Source of the DNA: Glycomyces tenuis DSM 44171
GTDB lineage: Bacteria > Actinomycetota > Actinomycetes > Mycobacteriales > Micromonosporaceae
Direction: 5' to 3'
Length of the DNA stretch: 64,000 nucleotides
Assembly (NCBI RefSeq): GCF_000427885.1
Contig: NZ_ATYW01000002.1
Coordinates: forward strand, 143,073-207,072
Under the pieces are notes generated by a model, which was not told the origin of the DNA, did not search any database, and saw only the letters and a list, made by a program, of their open reading frames with translations. Below, piece after piece: positions 8,090 to 15,521 of the stretch; the first letter of the stretch is position 1; every line of letters starts with the position of its first letter. Made by a program: the position numbers and the translations under genes.

Positions 8090-9448
8090 TCAACGCTCCC
8101 GGTGTTCGGTGATGGCCAGGCCGTGGCCGTCGGGGTCTCTGAACGAGGCGGCGCGCAGCTCGTAGTTCTGCCCCAGCAGCGCGGTGCGCGGCAGGTGCAG
8201 GAACTCGACACCGGCGTCGTTCATCTGCGCGAACGTGGCGTCGAGGTCGCCGACCTCGAAGGTCAGGTGCATGATGCCGGTCTCGCCGGGCGGCGCGTCG
8301 GGCCGCTCCCACAGCAGGATCTTCCCGAACCCGGCCTCCAGGACGGCCGCCTCGTCGGTGCGGTCGACGATGTGCAGCCCCAGGGCGTCGGTGTAGAACT
8401 CGACCGACCGCTGCAGGTCGGCGACGACGAGGGTGGCGGCGACGTCGGTGACGTCCGTCTCGTCCAGGCCCTGGTCGGAGAGCAGCAGTTCGCTGATGTT
8501 GTCGGGGAGCGTGTGCTTCTCGGGGGAGGTGCGCTGCCGCGGCGGCATCGCGGTCTCGGCCTTCGGCGCGGGCGGCTCGCTCACCGCCGTGGCGGTCGCC
8601 GCCGGAGGACTCGGCGCCGGCTCGGGCTCCGGTTCGCTCGGGGCCGGAGTCGCCGTCGGTTCGGGTGCGGGGGCCTGCGGTTCCGAGACGGCCGCCTGCG
8701 GCTCGGGAGCGGGCGGCGGCTCGGGCGCCCGGGCGGGATCAGGGGCCGGCCGAGGCTCCTCGAACAGATCGTTCAACGCCTCCATCGTGGACGAACCGGG
8801 GTCCTCGGCGGGCTTCGGCTTCGGCGGGTCGTCCTCGACGATGAGGTCCTCCAGCCGGTGCTCGCCGATGAGCGGCGGTGCCGGGACCGGGCGCGGGAAG
8901 CGCCGCGCCGAATGCTCGACGGTGATGAACGCGATGCAGCCCGCCAGGCACAGGAACGCCAGCACGCCGACGCCGATGCTCTGCGCCCCGAGGGCCATGG
9001 ACGCGAAGAAGGCGGAGAGGATCAGTAAAGTGATCGCACCGACCGCGTGCGAGGTGCGCCAGCGCATCCGCCGGTCGCCGTTGAGGACCGTCCCGATCGC
9101 CTCGCCGCCCGCGGAGTGGTGCTGCGTCGAGTGGAGCCGGTTCATCGCCGCCTGGTTGATCGCCCACCACCGGGCTTCGCGTTCGCGGCGTTGCTGGTCG
9201 AGCATGACGCGCTGCTGGCGGAGCTGCTCGGCGTTCGCGGGCCTGCCGACCGGCTGCCTGCCCCGCGCGGCGCCCTTCGGCGGCGGCGCGACCTTCCGCG
9301 CCGTCCCGGCCCGCGATTTGGCGCCGCCCTTCGCCCCGCCCTTGGCGCCGCTTTTCGCACCGCCTTTGGCGCCGCCTCTCGACGCACCCCTACCGCCGCC
9401 TTTCGACGCGGCTTTGGGAGCGGGGCGGGGCGGTTGTCTCGCAGGCAT
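8090..9448 (-). CDS. Membrane-anchored protein with C-terminal VOC (glyoxalase/bleomycin-resistance) domain
   Basis: A 452-aa multidomain protein. Residues 1-75 are a Lys/Ala/Gly-rich basic tail with KGGA repeats. Two adjacent transmembrane helices follow (about 135-154 and 157-177), then a Pro/Glu/Ala-rich linker (185-320). From residue ~333 a vicinal-oxygen-chelate domain begins with VTDVAATLVVADLQRSVEFY and ends with FRDPDGHGLAITEHRE. Both termini are probably cytoplasmic. VOC domains bind metals or sequester drugs; the His/Glu pattern here is partial, so activity is uncertain. The ATG at 9448 has GAGGTG 8 nt upstream. The architecture (VOC on a repeat-rich membrane stalk) is unusual. It lies directly upstream of cassette protein 4. 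Confidence 0.8.
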   Translation of the reverse strand: MPARQPPRPAPKAASKGGGRGASRGGAKGGAKSGAKGGAKGGAKSRAGTARKVAPPPKGAARGRQPVGRPANAEQLRQQRVMLDQQRREREARWWAINQAAMNRLHSTQHHSAGGEAIGTVLNGDRRMRWRTSHAVGAITLLILSAFFASMALGAQSIGVGVLAFLCLAGCIAFITVEHSARRFPRPVPAPPLIGEHRLEDLIVEDDPPKPKPAEDPGSSTMEALNDLFEEPRPAPDPARAPEPPPAPEPQAAVSEPQAPAPEPTATPAPSEPEPEPAPSPPAATATAVSEPPAPKAETAMPPRQRTSPEKHTLPDNISELLLSDQGLDETDVTDVAATLVVADLQRSVEFYTDALGLHIVDRTDEAAVLEAGFGKILLWERPDAPPGETGIMHLTFEVGDLDATFAQMNDAGVEFLHLPRTALLGQNYELRAASFRDPDGHGLAITEHRER

Positions 9449-9637
9449 CGCCGACACCTCATCCACGACTGGGAAACCGGGTTTCACCGTGAATGCTACG
9501 TGCCCGAGGCGAAGCGCACAACATCGCTTAGGATGACCCCCACGGCGCCACCGGCGCGCCCGCGCCCGCGCACCTGCGGCGACGCCTCCGGCGCCGTGTA
9601 TTCCGACCGCAATCCGACAGAACCCGAAGGAGCGACC

Positions 9638-10045
9638 GTGGCCGAACAGCGCACGCTCGTGTTGATCAAACCCGACGCCGTCGAGCGCGGACTCATCGGC
9701 GAGGTCCTCGCCCGGCTGGAGCGCAAAGGGCTCCGCGTCGAGCGGATGGAGCTGCGCACCATGGACACCGAGCTGTCCGACGCGCACTACGCCGAGCACG
9801 TCGGCCGCCCCTACTACGAAGAGCTCAAGGGCTTCATGACCTCCGGGCCGCTGGTCGCCCTCATCGCCGCCGGCGACGAGGCGATCCCGGTGGTCCGCGC
9901 GCTCGCGGGCGCCACCGACGGCCGCAAGGCCGAGGCGGGGACGATCCGCGGCGACTTCTCGCTGTCCCACCAGCGCAACCTCATTCACGCCTCGGACTCC
10001 GAGGACTCGGCCAAGCGCGAGATCGACCTCTGGTTCGGCGCCTGA
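9638..10045 (+). CDS. ndk: Nucleoside diphosphate kinase
   Basis: Ndk exchanges the gamma phosphate between nucleoside tri- and diphosphates through a phosphohistidine, balancing cytoplasmic (d)NTP pools. The 135-aa product has the nucleotide-binding start LVLIKPDAVERGLIGE, the GP.V.LIA.G..A segment and the catalytic histidine in NLIHASDS near residue 116 (usually HGSDS). Length is normal. The GTG start at 9638 is supported by GAAGGAG 5 nt upstream. The gap to the divergent VOC gene (9449-9637) should hold its promoter; TAGGAT at 9529-9534 is a possible -10 box without a convincing -35. Confidence 0.95.
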   Translation: MAEQRTLVLIKPDAVERGLIGEVLARLERKGLRVERMELRTMDTELSDAHYAEHVGRPYYEELKGFMTSGPLVALIAAGDEAIPVVRALAGATDGRKAEAGTIRGDFSLSHQRNLIHASDSEDSAKREIDLWFGA

Positions 10046-10081
10046 CCGCGGCCGGTGCGGCGGCGCCGGTATCGTGAGGCG

Positions 10082-10423
10082 ATGGCCGAGCAGACCACGC
10101 CCGAGGACTTCTTCCGCACCGACATCCGCACCGGCCGCGTCACGCGCGCCGAGGTCTTCGCGAAGGCCCGCAAGCCCGCCTACAAGCTGTGGATCGACTT
10201 CGGGGAGCTGGGCGTCAAGCGGTCCAGCGCCCAGATCACCGCCCGCTACGGCGCGGAGGAGCTGGTGGGCCGCACCGTCGTCGCCGTCGTCAACTTCCCG
10301 CCCCGCCAGATCGCCGACTTCATGTCCGAGGTGCTCGTCCTCGGCGTCCCCGTCCCGGGCACCGACGAGGTCGTGCTCCTCGAACCCGAGGCCGAGGTCC
10401 CGGTCGGCGCGCGGATCTCCTGA
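10082..10423 (+). CDS. CsaA-like tRNA-binding-domain protein
   Basis: A 113-aa stand-alone OB-fold tRNA-binding domain, like CsaA (secretion chaperone-like) and the C-terminus of MetRS. The motif FFRTDIRTGRV near residue 10, LWIDFGELGVKRSSAQIT and the end VPGTDEVVLLEPE...VPVGARI are typical. These proteins bind structured RNA or unfolded polypeptide as dimers; the exact role in actinobacteria is unclear. The start is ATG 10082 with GTGAGG just upstream. It follows ndk by 36 nt and may share its transcript. Confidence 0.88.
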   Translation: MAEQTTPEDFFRTDIRTGRVTRAEVFAKARKPAYKLWIDFGELGVKRSSAQITARYGAEELVGRTVVAVVNFPPRQIADFMSEVLVLGVPVPGTDEVVLLEPEAEVPVGARIS

Positions 10424-10878
10424 CTCACAGGACAGGCTCTGATACCGCCGCGGCACTCGGCGTTACCAGGTGTGAGGCTGGTTCGTTCCATGTTCATGGA
10501 GAAGGTGAAGCTGGTTCGCTGAGTGCGGAGTTCGAGGCTCTGACGGGCCGGAGCGGTCCGCGGTTCGCGCGCTCGGAACCGGGTGCGTGATTGCACCGAA
10601 CCCCCGACCACTCCGGTCCGTCTGCACACTTGAAACCAGTTCGGTTCAGCTGGGGCGGCGGTGGCGTGGTCGGGCAGGGAGGTCCGCCGGACGCAGTTGG
10701 CGTTCGAGCGGCCGCGGCCGTATCGTGGAAGCCATGTGTTCTCGCGGTCTGCTCCCCCCGCCCGCCGTCTAAGGCGGGCCTCGAATCCTTGCCGACGCAC
10801 CGGGCCGGGCCCGGTGCGCGTTGGTGTTGCGCCCGCAGACGAAGGCCGTCGTCCGCTTCGCTCTTCAGGGAACGCAAC
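10424..10878. other. Intergenic region holding repeat copy A and two stem-loops
   Basis: This 455-nt stretch has no gene I can support. It contains the left copy of an inverted repeat (10455-10590) and, closer to the EamA gene, two stem-loops: GCCCGCC/GGCGGGC (10760-10766 with 10773-10779) and CGCACCGGG/CCCGGTGCG (10796-10804 with 10810-10818). These could be leader structures of the transporter mRNA or a terminator. No U-run follows either. Confidence 0.6.
10455..10590 (+). repeat. Imperfect inverted repeat, copy A (left of EamA gene)
   Basis: This ~135-bp block matches the reverse complement of 12039-12174 at roughly three bases in four. It shares GGCGTTACC, GGCTGGTTCGTTC, GAGTGCGG, GTTCGAGG and TCTGACGGGCCGGA in the same order. 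Copies A and B bracket the EamA transporter gene. Read from the strand that places it rightmost, each copy could encode a similar peptide tail (REP.T.PARQ..E.RT ... GNA), suggesting both come from one ancestral sequence. Confidence 0.75.
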
Positions 10879-11841
10879 TTGCAGACCACCATCGAAACCA
10901 CGGCGCGTCCGCGCGCCGATCAGCGGGCCGCCGCACGTCGCGGCCTGCTCTTCCTCACCATCACCGGCCTCTCCTGGGGCACCACCGGCGCGGTCTCCGA
11001 CCTCGTCTACAGCTCCAGCGACATGGGGCCCATCGCTCTGTCGTTCTGGCGCCATCTCGGGGGCATGGTCCTGCTCCTGGCCGTCATCGGCGTGCTGCGC
11101 GGGCGGAACGGAGGAGTCGCCCGGGCCCACCGGGGCGGGCGCTCCCGCGCAGTGGCCCTGTGCGGTCTCGGAGTCGCCATGGCGGTTTTCCAGACCGCCT
11201 ATTTCATCGCCGTCGATCTCACCGGTGTCGCGGTGGCCACCATCGTCACGCTCGGCTCTGGTCCGATCCTGACCGCGATCGGCGGTCGGATCTTCCTGAA
11301 AGAGCGGATCAGCCTGAGCGGGGTCACGGCCGTCGCGGGAGCCCTGATGGGCCTGGCCGTCCTGGTCGGGGGCAACGGCGAGGGCGTCGTCGAACCCGCC
11401 GGGGTCGCGATCTCGATCCTGTCTGCGGCCGGCTACGCCGCATTCACGCTGATCGGCCGCAGGCTCGGGGAGCGGGGCGAGGGCCCGTTCATGCTGACAG
11501 TGTGGGCCTTCGGCATCGGCGCGGCAGCGCTCGTGCTACCGGCGGCCCTCGAAGGGCTCGTTCCACCTGTAGGCCAGCTCGCGCACACCGCGGCGCTGGT
11601 CGGGTACCTCGCGGTGTTCACCACTGCGCTCGCCTATCCGTTCTACTTCGCGGGGGCGGCCCGTGTGCGGGCGACTACCTCGTCGGTGATGATGCTGCTG
11701 GAGCCGGCGACGGCTGCAGCGCTCGCGGTGACGTTCCTGGGGGAGCCACTGACCGTGGCGACGGCTGCCGGAGCGCTGATCATGCTGGGGTCGATGGCGG
11801 CTTTGGCAGTAGCCGAGTCGCGCGTCCAACGGGAGGCCTGA
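10879..11841 (+). CDS. EamA/DMT-family transporter
   Basis: A ~320-aa inner-membrane protein with ten predicted transmembrane helices in two repeated five-helix EamA halves, as in drug/metabolite exporters such as RhaT or YdcZ relatives. Typical features are GLSWGTTGAVSDLVY near the start, FQTAYFIAVDLTGVAVATIVTLGSGPI (read in two pieces) in the first half, and the second-half E-P motif LLEPATAAALA...FLGEP. Substrate is unknown; amino acids or metabolites are common for the family. The TTG at 10879 with AGGG 8 nt upstream gives a family-typical length; an earlier ATG at 10591 would add an unlikely Arg-rich tail. The gene is flanked by inverted repeats, which hints at transfer. Confidence 0.85.
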   Translation: MQTTIETTARPRADQRAAARRGLLFLTITGLSWGTTGAVSDLVYSSSDMGPIALSFWRHLGGMVLLLAVIGVLRGRNGGVARAHRGGRSRAVALCGLGVAMAVFQTAYFIAVDLTGVAVATIVTLGSGPILTAIGGRIFLKERISLSGVTAVAGALMGLAVLVGGNGEGVVEPAGVAISILSAAGYAAFTLIGRRLGERGEGPFMLTVWAFGIGAAALVLPAALEGLVPPVGQLAHTAALVGYLAVFTTALAYPFYFAGAARVRATTSSVMMLLEPATAAALAVTFLGEPLTVATAAGALIMLGSMAALAVAESRVQREA

Positions 11842-12183
11842 CCGGCGCCGTGGGCTGGACGGCGCTGCTTGAGCACGGCTGACGCCCTGCGTGATGACGC
11901 TCGTCGCGATACAGGCGTCGGAATCGGCGGGGCTGCGCATCCCGAGCCGTGCTCAAGTCGGCGTCTTCGATCGACCGAATCCGCCGGAGTTCCGATCGCA
12001 TGCGCGAGCTGCGCCCGACAACGATCCCGCGACGTGGTCGCGCACCCGGCCCCGTGGTCCCGACCTCGCGAACCTGGGACCGATCCGGCCCGTCAGATCC
12101 TCGAACCCCGCACTCCAGTGAGCTCTTCCATGACCAGAGAACGAACCAGCCCCACCACCGGTAACGCCAAGCGCTGAGCAGCG
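11842..12183. other. Intergenic region holding repeat copy B
   Basis: No gene is supported in this 342-nt stretch. Its right half is repeat copy B (12039-12174), and a short palindrome AGCGCT...AGCGCT follows near 12170-12185. The left part reads open on several frames but is Arg/Pro-rich, as expected of non-coding high-GC DNA. Confidence 0.55.
12039..12174 (-). repeat. Imperfect inverted repeat, copy B (right of EamA gene)
   Basis: Reverse-complement partner of 10455-10590 (see copy A). The best-conserved core, about 39 bp around TCTGACGGGCCGGA, differs at only a few positions. A gap of about 9 nt near 12125 separates the matching blocks. It ends about 10 nt before the stop of the next gene. 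Confidence 0.75.
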
Positions 12184-13011
12184 CTAAGGCAGATACGTGT
12201 TGTGCTGGAACGTCGTCCGCATGAGCGCGTCGACTGCCCCGGCGTAGTTCGCCGTGCCCGATTCGGGCACCGCCGCCACCCCCAGGAAGATCCCGTCCTC
12301 GCCGGGGTCGACCAGGAGCAGCGCGACGTCCTCGTACGTGTCGGGCGAGGAGTCGAGCGTGTCCCACGTGACGCGCGTCTCCAGCAGCACGGCCGGGTGG
12401 GAGTCGACGCGGGTCTCGGTCAGGACCGGCTCGGACCGCTCCAGTCCCGTCGTGCCGCTGTAGGGATAGTCGAACACCCACGTGTCGACGATCTCGACGG
12501 CGGTCTGGCGCAGGTTCTCCGGGTCGGCCACGAGCCCGAACTCCCCGAGCCGCCCCACCATGAGGTACGAGATCCACGTCGCCGTGTGCTGGATCTCCAT
12601 CGCGTGGGCGTCCTCGGCGAGGAGCTCGTCGGCGCCCGGCCCGGCGTACTCGACCCACGGCTGCCCCGGCGCGGGCGTGAGCGCCCCGAGCGAGGCCACC
12701 CCGAGGTAGCCCTCGGGGATCTCCATCGCCTGCGGGCTGGGGCTCGTGCCCTGCTCGGGCCCGCAGCCGACGCATTCCTCGCCGCCCGGTCCCTCCGGTG
12801 AGCCGCCGTCGCCGCCGAGGACGGCGACCAGCCCGGTGACGGCCAGGGCCAGGACCGCGACGACGGCGATGACGATCAGCCCGGCCCGTCCGCCGCCGCC
12901 CGGGGCGGCCTCGGCGGGCGCCTCCGGTTCGGGCGCGACGGTCTGCGGCGCATGCCACTCCCACTGCCGGTCGCGCCCGGTGTCGGGCGGCGGGTCGGAG
13001 GGGGCGCTCAT
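12184..13011 (-). CDS. Membrane-anchored extracytoplasmic protein of unknown function
   Basis: A 275-aa protein with a short acidic/proline cytoplasmic head, one transmembrane helix (about residues 44-66, LIVIAVVAVLALAVTGLVAV), a Gly/Ser/Pro linker containing a C-x-x-C pair, and a ~180-residue outer domain. The outer domain is rich in Glu, Trp and Tyr and has no recognised fold. The topology is that of a type II single-pass protein, common for actinobacterial proteins of unknown role. The ATG at 13011 is clear. It lies 42 nt after the dehydrogenase gene on the same strand, so cotranscription is likely. Confidence 0.8.
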   Translation of the reverse strand: MSAPSDPPPDTGRDRQWEWHAPQTVAPEPEAPAEAAPGGGGRAGLIVIAVVAVLALAVTGLVAVLGGDGGSPEGPGGEECVGCGPEQGTSPSPQAMEIPEGYLGVASLGALTPAPGQPWVEYAGPGADELLAEDAHAMEIQHTATWISYLMVGRLGEFGLVADPENLRQTAVEIVDTWVFDYPYSGTTGLERSEPVLTETRVDSHPAVLLETRVTWDTLDSSPDTYEDVALLLVDPGEDGIFLGVAAVPESGTANYAGAVDALMRTTFQHNTYLP

Positions 13012-13053
13012 GTCCTCGATGGTAGCGGCGGCGTGCCCGCGCGTGCCCGACCG

Positions 13054-13959
13054 CTAATAGCCGTGTTCGACGACGTTCGCGAGCGGCTCACCGGCCGCCA
13101 GACGGCGGATCTGCTCGCCGACGGGCGGGTAGCACCGCTCCAGGAGGCCCTCGACCGCGCCGCCGGCGTGCGGGGTGATGAGCGCGCCCTCCAGGCCCCA
13201 CAGCGGATGGTCGGCGGGCAGCGGCTCGGGCTCGGTGACGTCGAGCGCGCAGCGCAGCCGCCCGGCGGCGACCTCGGCGGTGAGGGCGCCGGTGTCGACG
13301 ATCTTGCCGCGGGCGGCGTTGACCAGCAGCGCCCCGTCCTTCATGCGGGAGAGGAAGTCGGCGTCCACCAGGCCCTCGGTCTCGGGCGTGAGCGGCACGA
13401 TGACGACCACGACGTCGGCCGCCGGGAGCAGCTCGGGCAGGTCGGCGACGGTGCCGACGCCGGGCCGGGCGGTGCGGGCGATCCTGGTGATGTCCATGCC
13501 GCAGGCCTCGAGGCGGCGCGCGACGGCCTCGCCGATCGAGCCGGCGCCGACGATGAGCGCCGTCCCGCCCCACAGCGTCCCGCTCGTCCGGGGCGCCCAT
13601 TCGTGTTCGCTCTGCTTGCGCGCGAAGAAGTCCAGGTGGCGCACCGACGCCAGGGCCGCGGCGGCGGCCCATTCGGCGGTGGACTCGGTGTGGGCGCCGC
13701 GGTTGTCGCACAGCGCCACGCCGTCCGGCACGTGCGGCACCCACACTTCGGCGCCGGCGCTGAGCAGCTGCACGACCCGCAGCGCGGGCATGGAACCGAC
13801 CATGTCGACCGGGTCGTTCCGGAGTGACGGCGGCACCCAGAACTCGACGTCGGCCGGGTCGGACGGGGGCTCGCCGCCGTCGAAGACCTCGACGGTCACG
13901 GTCTCGGGCAGCTCGCCGAGCAGCGGCCGGGCCTCGGCGTGGGGAATCCAGACTTTCAC
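13054..13959 (-). CDS. D-2-hydroxyacid dehydrogenase family protein
   Basis: A 301-aa NAD(P)-dependent oxidoreductase that should interconvert 2-hydroxyacids and 2-oxoacids. It has the Rossmann motif GAGSIG (residues 138-143), NAARGKIVD carrying the catalytic Arg, DVTEPEPLPADHPLW with the catalytic Glu, and ITPHAGG with the catalytic His. The N-terminal substrate domain is somewhat diverged. Substrate is not predictable. The GTG at 13959 is preferred because the protein begins there with the first beta strand (VKVWIPHAEA); upstream codons are unlike the family. Confidence 0.9.
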   Translation of the reverse strand: MKVWIPHAEARPLLGELPETVTVEVFDGGEPPSDPADVEFWVPPSLRNDPVDMVGSMPALRVVQLLSAGAEVWVPHVPDGVALCDNRGAHTESTAEWAAAAALASVRHLDFFARKQSEHEWAPRTSGTLWGGTALIVGAGSIGEAVARRLEACGMDITRIARTARPGVGTVADLPELLPAADVVVVIVPLTPETEGLVDADFLSRMKDGALLVNAARGKIVDTGALTAEVAAGRLRCALDVTEPEPLPADHPLWGLEGALITPHAGGAVEGLLERCYPPVGEQIRRLAAGEPLANVVEHGY

Positions 13960-14032
13960 GCGGCCATCGTAAGGACGGCCCGGCGCGGGCCGGTGCACGG
14001 CCCGCGCCGCGGTGACCGGGACGGCCCCGGCC

Positions 14033-14611
14033 TCAGGCCGGTTTCACCCGGTACCTGAGCACCGCGAACTGGCCCACGGCCTTGGCCTCGAGCAGCTCGA
14101 GCCGGTCGGAGAGGATCCGCCGCGGCAGGAGCGGCGCGCCGCCGCCGAGGAACACCGGCGCCGGACTGATCTCGATCTCGTCGAGGAGTCCGGCGTCGAA
14201 GAACTGCCCGACGAGCTCGCCGCCGCCGACGATCCAGCGGTGCTTCTCTCCGGCGACTGCCGCCATCTCGGCGTGGACGGCCGCGACGTCACCGGAGACG
14301 AAGCGGATGTCGGCGCCGGGCACGGCCGGCAGCTCGCGGTGCGTGAACACCCACGCGGGCTGCTCGTACTCCCACTTGTCCGGGTGCTCCAGCAGATGCT
14401 CGTGGTCGAGGATCCACTGGTAGGTGGTGGCGCCCATGCAGATCGCACCGACGCCGGCCAGGAACTGGGCGAAGCCGCCCAGCGGCCCCTCCTCGGCGGC
14501 CGGGTCCTCGGGGTGGCCGCCTTCGACGCCGAAGAGCCATTCGAGTGAGTTGTCGGCGTCGGCGATGAATCCGTCGACGCTCGTCGCGGTGTTGTAGATC
14601 GTTTTGGCCAT
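14033..14611 (-). CDS. Dihydrofolate reductase-family protein (RibD C-terminal domain type)
   Basis: A ~192-aa NADPH-dependent reductase-like protein with the DHFR/RibD fold: an opening strand followed by NTATSVDGFIAD, the ICMGATTYQWIL segment, and IVGGGELVGQFFDAGLLDEI carrying the GGG nucleotide-binding turn, which continues into ISPAPVFLGGG. Members of this family include real reductases and many of unknown substrate; it is not the housekeeping folA type. ATG 14611 has GAGGG directly before it, which is too close to be ideal; TTG 14623 four codons earlier is an alternative start. Confidence 0.87.
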   Translation of the reverse strand: MAKTIYNTATSVDGFIADADNSLEWLFGVEGGHPEDPAAEEGPLGGFAQFLAGVGAICMGATTYQWILDHEHLLEHPDKWEYEQPAWVFTHRELPAVPGADIRFVSGDVAAVHAEMAAVAGEKHRWIVGGGELVGQFFDAGLLDEIEISPAPVFLGGGAPLLPRRILSDRLELLEAKAVGQFAVLRYRVKPA

Positions 14612-14670
14612 CCCTCGAGCCAACCACAGGGCACCGACAACCGCGACCGGACGGCGCGGGCGGTCGCCTC

Positions 14671-14766
14671 GATGCCCCGCACGCCGAGGTCTTCAGACAG
14701 TTCGCCGCCGCGAAGGACCGCGGCGACTGGGCCGAATGGGCCCAGACCGCCCCGCCCGGCGAGTGA
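14671..14766 (+). pseudogene. Possible 3' remnant of a lost gene
   Basis: The last ~31 codons before a TGA at 14764-14766 read DAPHAEVFRQF...WAEWAQTAPPGE, with Trp, Phe and charged residues more typical of real protein than the surrounding frames. No start or upstream body remains. It could be a decayed gene end or chance. Confidence 0.2.
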
Positions 14767-14826
14767 CCGCTTCGGAATCCGTTCCGCCGAACTTCCTGTC
14801 GCCACTGCTGAAGGTGGCTATACGTG

Positions 14827-14832
14827 TACAAT
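14827..14832 (+). promoter_or_regulatory. -10 box of a leaderless promoter for the VapB-like gene
   Basis: TACAAT sits 6 nt before ATG 14839, so transcription should begin at the start codon. No Shine-Dalgarno sequence precedes that ATG. A -35 match is weak. Confidence 0.5.
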
Positions 14833-14838
14833 ATGTTT

Positions 14839-15066
14839 ATGCGTCAGACAGCTGTTTACCTGCGGAAAGACCAGCACGCCGCCTTGAAGCAGATGGCGGC
14901 TCGGCTCGGCCGCAGCGAGGCGGACCTGCTCCGTGAAGGCGTGGACCTGGTCCTCGCTCAACACGGGCCGCCGCTCGGCTCCTGCGAGATGCCGAGCGCC
15001 AGTGCCGGACGGCGGCTCGCCGACCGCACCGATGAACTCCTGGACGGCTTCGGAACCGACCGTTGA
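14839..15066 (+). CDS. VapB-like antitoxin (ribbon-helix-helix)
   Basis: A 75-aa protein. Its first ~35 residues (RQTAVYLRKDQHAALKQMAA) form a beta strand plus two helices typical of ribbon-helix-helix antitoxins, and the tail would wrap the toxin. It should neutralise the downstream PIN nuclease and repress the operon. Starts at GTG 14824 and ATG 14833 are also in frame, but ATG 14839 fits both the family start and a leaderless -10 box. Its TGA overlaps the toxin's TTG start by 4 nt, the coupling typical of toxin-antitoxin pairs. Confidence 0.82.
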   Translation: MRQTAVYLRKDQHAALKQMAARLGRSEADLLREGVDLVLAQHGPPLGSCEMPSASAGRRLADRTDELLDGFGTDR

Positions 15067-15503
15067 TCCTCATCGCCGACACTTCAGGCCTACTGGCGAC
15101 GGTCAACACCGACGAACCCGAATACGAACCGTGCCGCAAGGCGATCGCGCAATGCAGCCATCTAGTGGTCTCCCCGCTCGTTCTCGCCGAACTCGACTAC
15201 CTGGTGGCGGGCCATCTCGGTGAGGACACGGCGATGGCGGTGGCAGACCACATCGCGGCAAAGGCAGGCGAAGGCGCCTATTCGGTCCCGACGATCGACC
15301 ACGATCTCATCGCCGCGACACGGCCGATGCGAGCGCAATACCGCTCGTTCGCAATCGGACTGACCGATGCCGTCAACGTCGTTCTGGCCGCCCGCTACTC
15401 GACGACGGACGTCTTGACCCTCGACCGACGCCATTTCCGTTCGATCGCACCGATCTCCGGACCCGAGCGGGCGTTCCGGCTCCTCCCCGACGATCTCGAA
15501 TAG
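15063..15503 (+). CDS. vapC: VapC-like PIN-domain toxin
   Basis: A 146-aa PIN-domain ribonuclease, the toxin of a type II toxin-antitoxin pair; VapC toxins cleave tRNA or rRNA using magnesium held by acidic residues. Visible acidic sites are Asp6 in LIADTSG, Glu in LAELDYLV near residue 42, Asp in GLTDAVNVVLA near residue 101, and Asp in LTLDRRHF near residue 119. All four expected positions are present, so it is probably active. TTG start, overlapping the antitoxin stop (TTGA). Confidence 0.88.
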   Translation: MILIADTSGLLATVNTDEPEYEPCRKAIAQCSHLVVSPLVLAELDYLVAGHLGEDTAMAVADHIAAKAGEGAYSVPTIDHDLIAATRPMRAQYRSFAIGLTDAVNVVLAARYSTTDVLTLDRRHFRSIAPISGPERAFRLLPDDLE

Positions 15504-15521
15504 CGCACTGACGCCTCCGCC

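Noticed and set aside
9288-9402. Tandem DNA repeat or CRISPR-like array
   Set aside because: It is a coding Lys-Gly-Gly-Ala repeat in the N-terminus of the VOC membrane protein, without unique spacers.
10745-10802. Possible tRNA near CTCGAATCC ahead of the EamA gene
   Set aside because: The T-loop-like string is there, but no acceptor stem or anticodon arm can be drawn around it.
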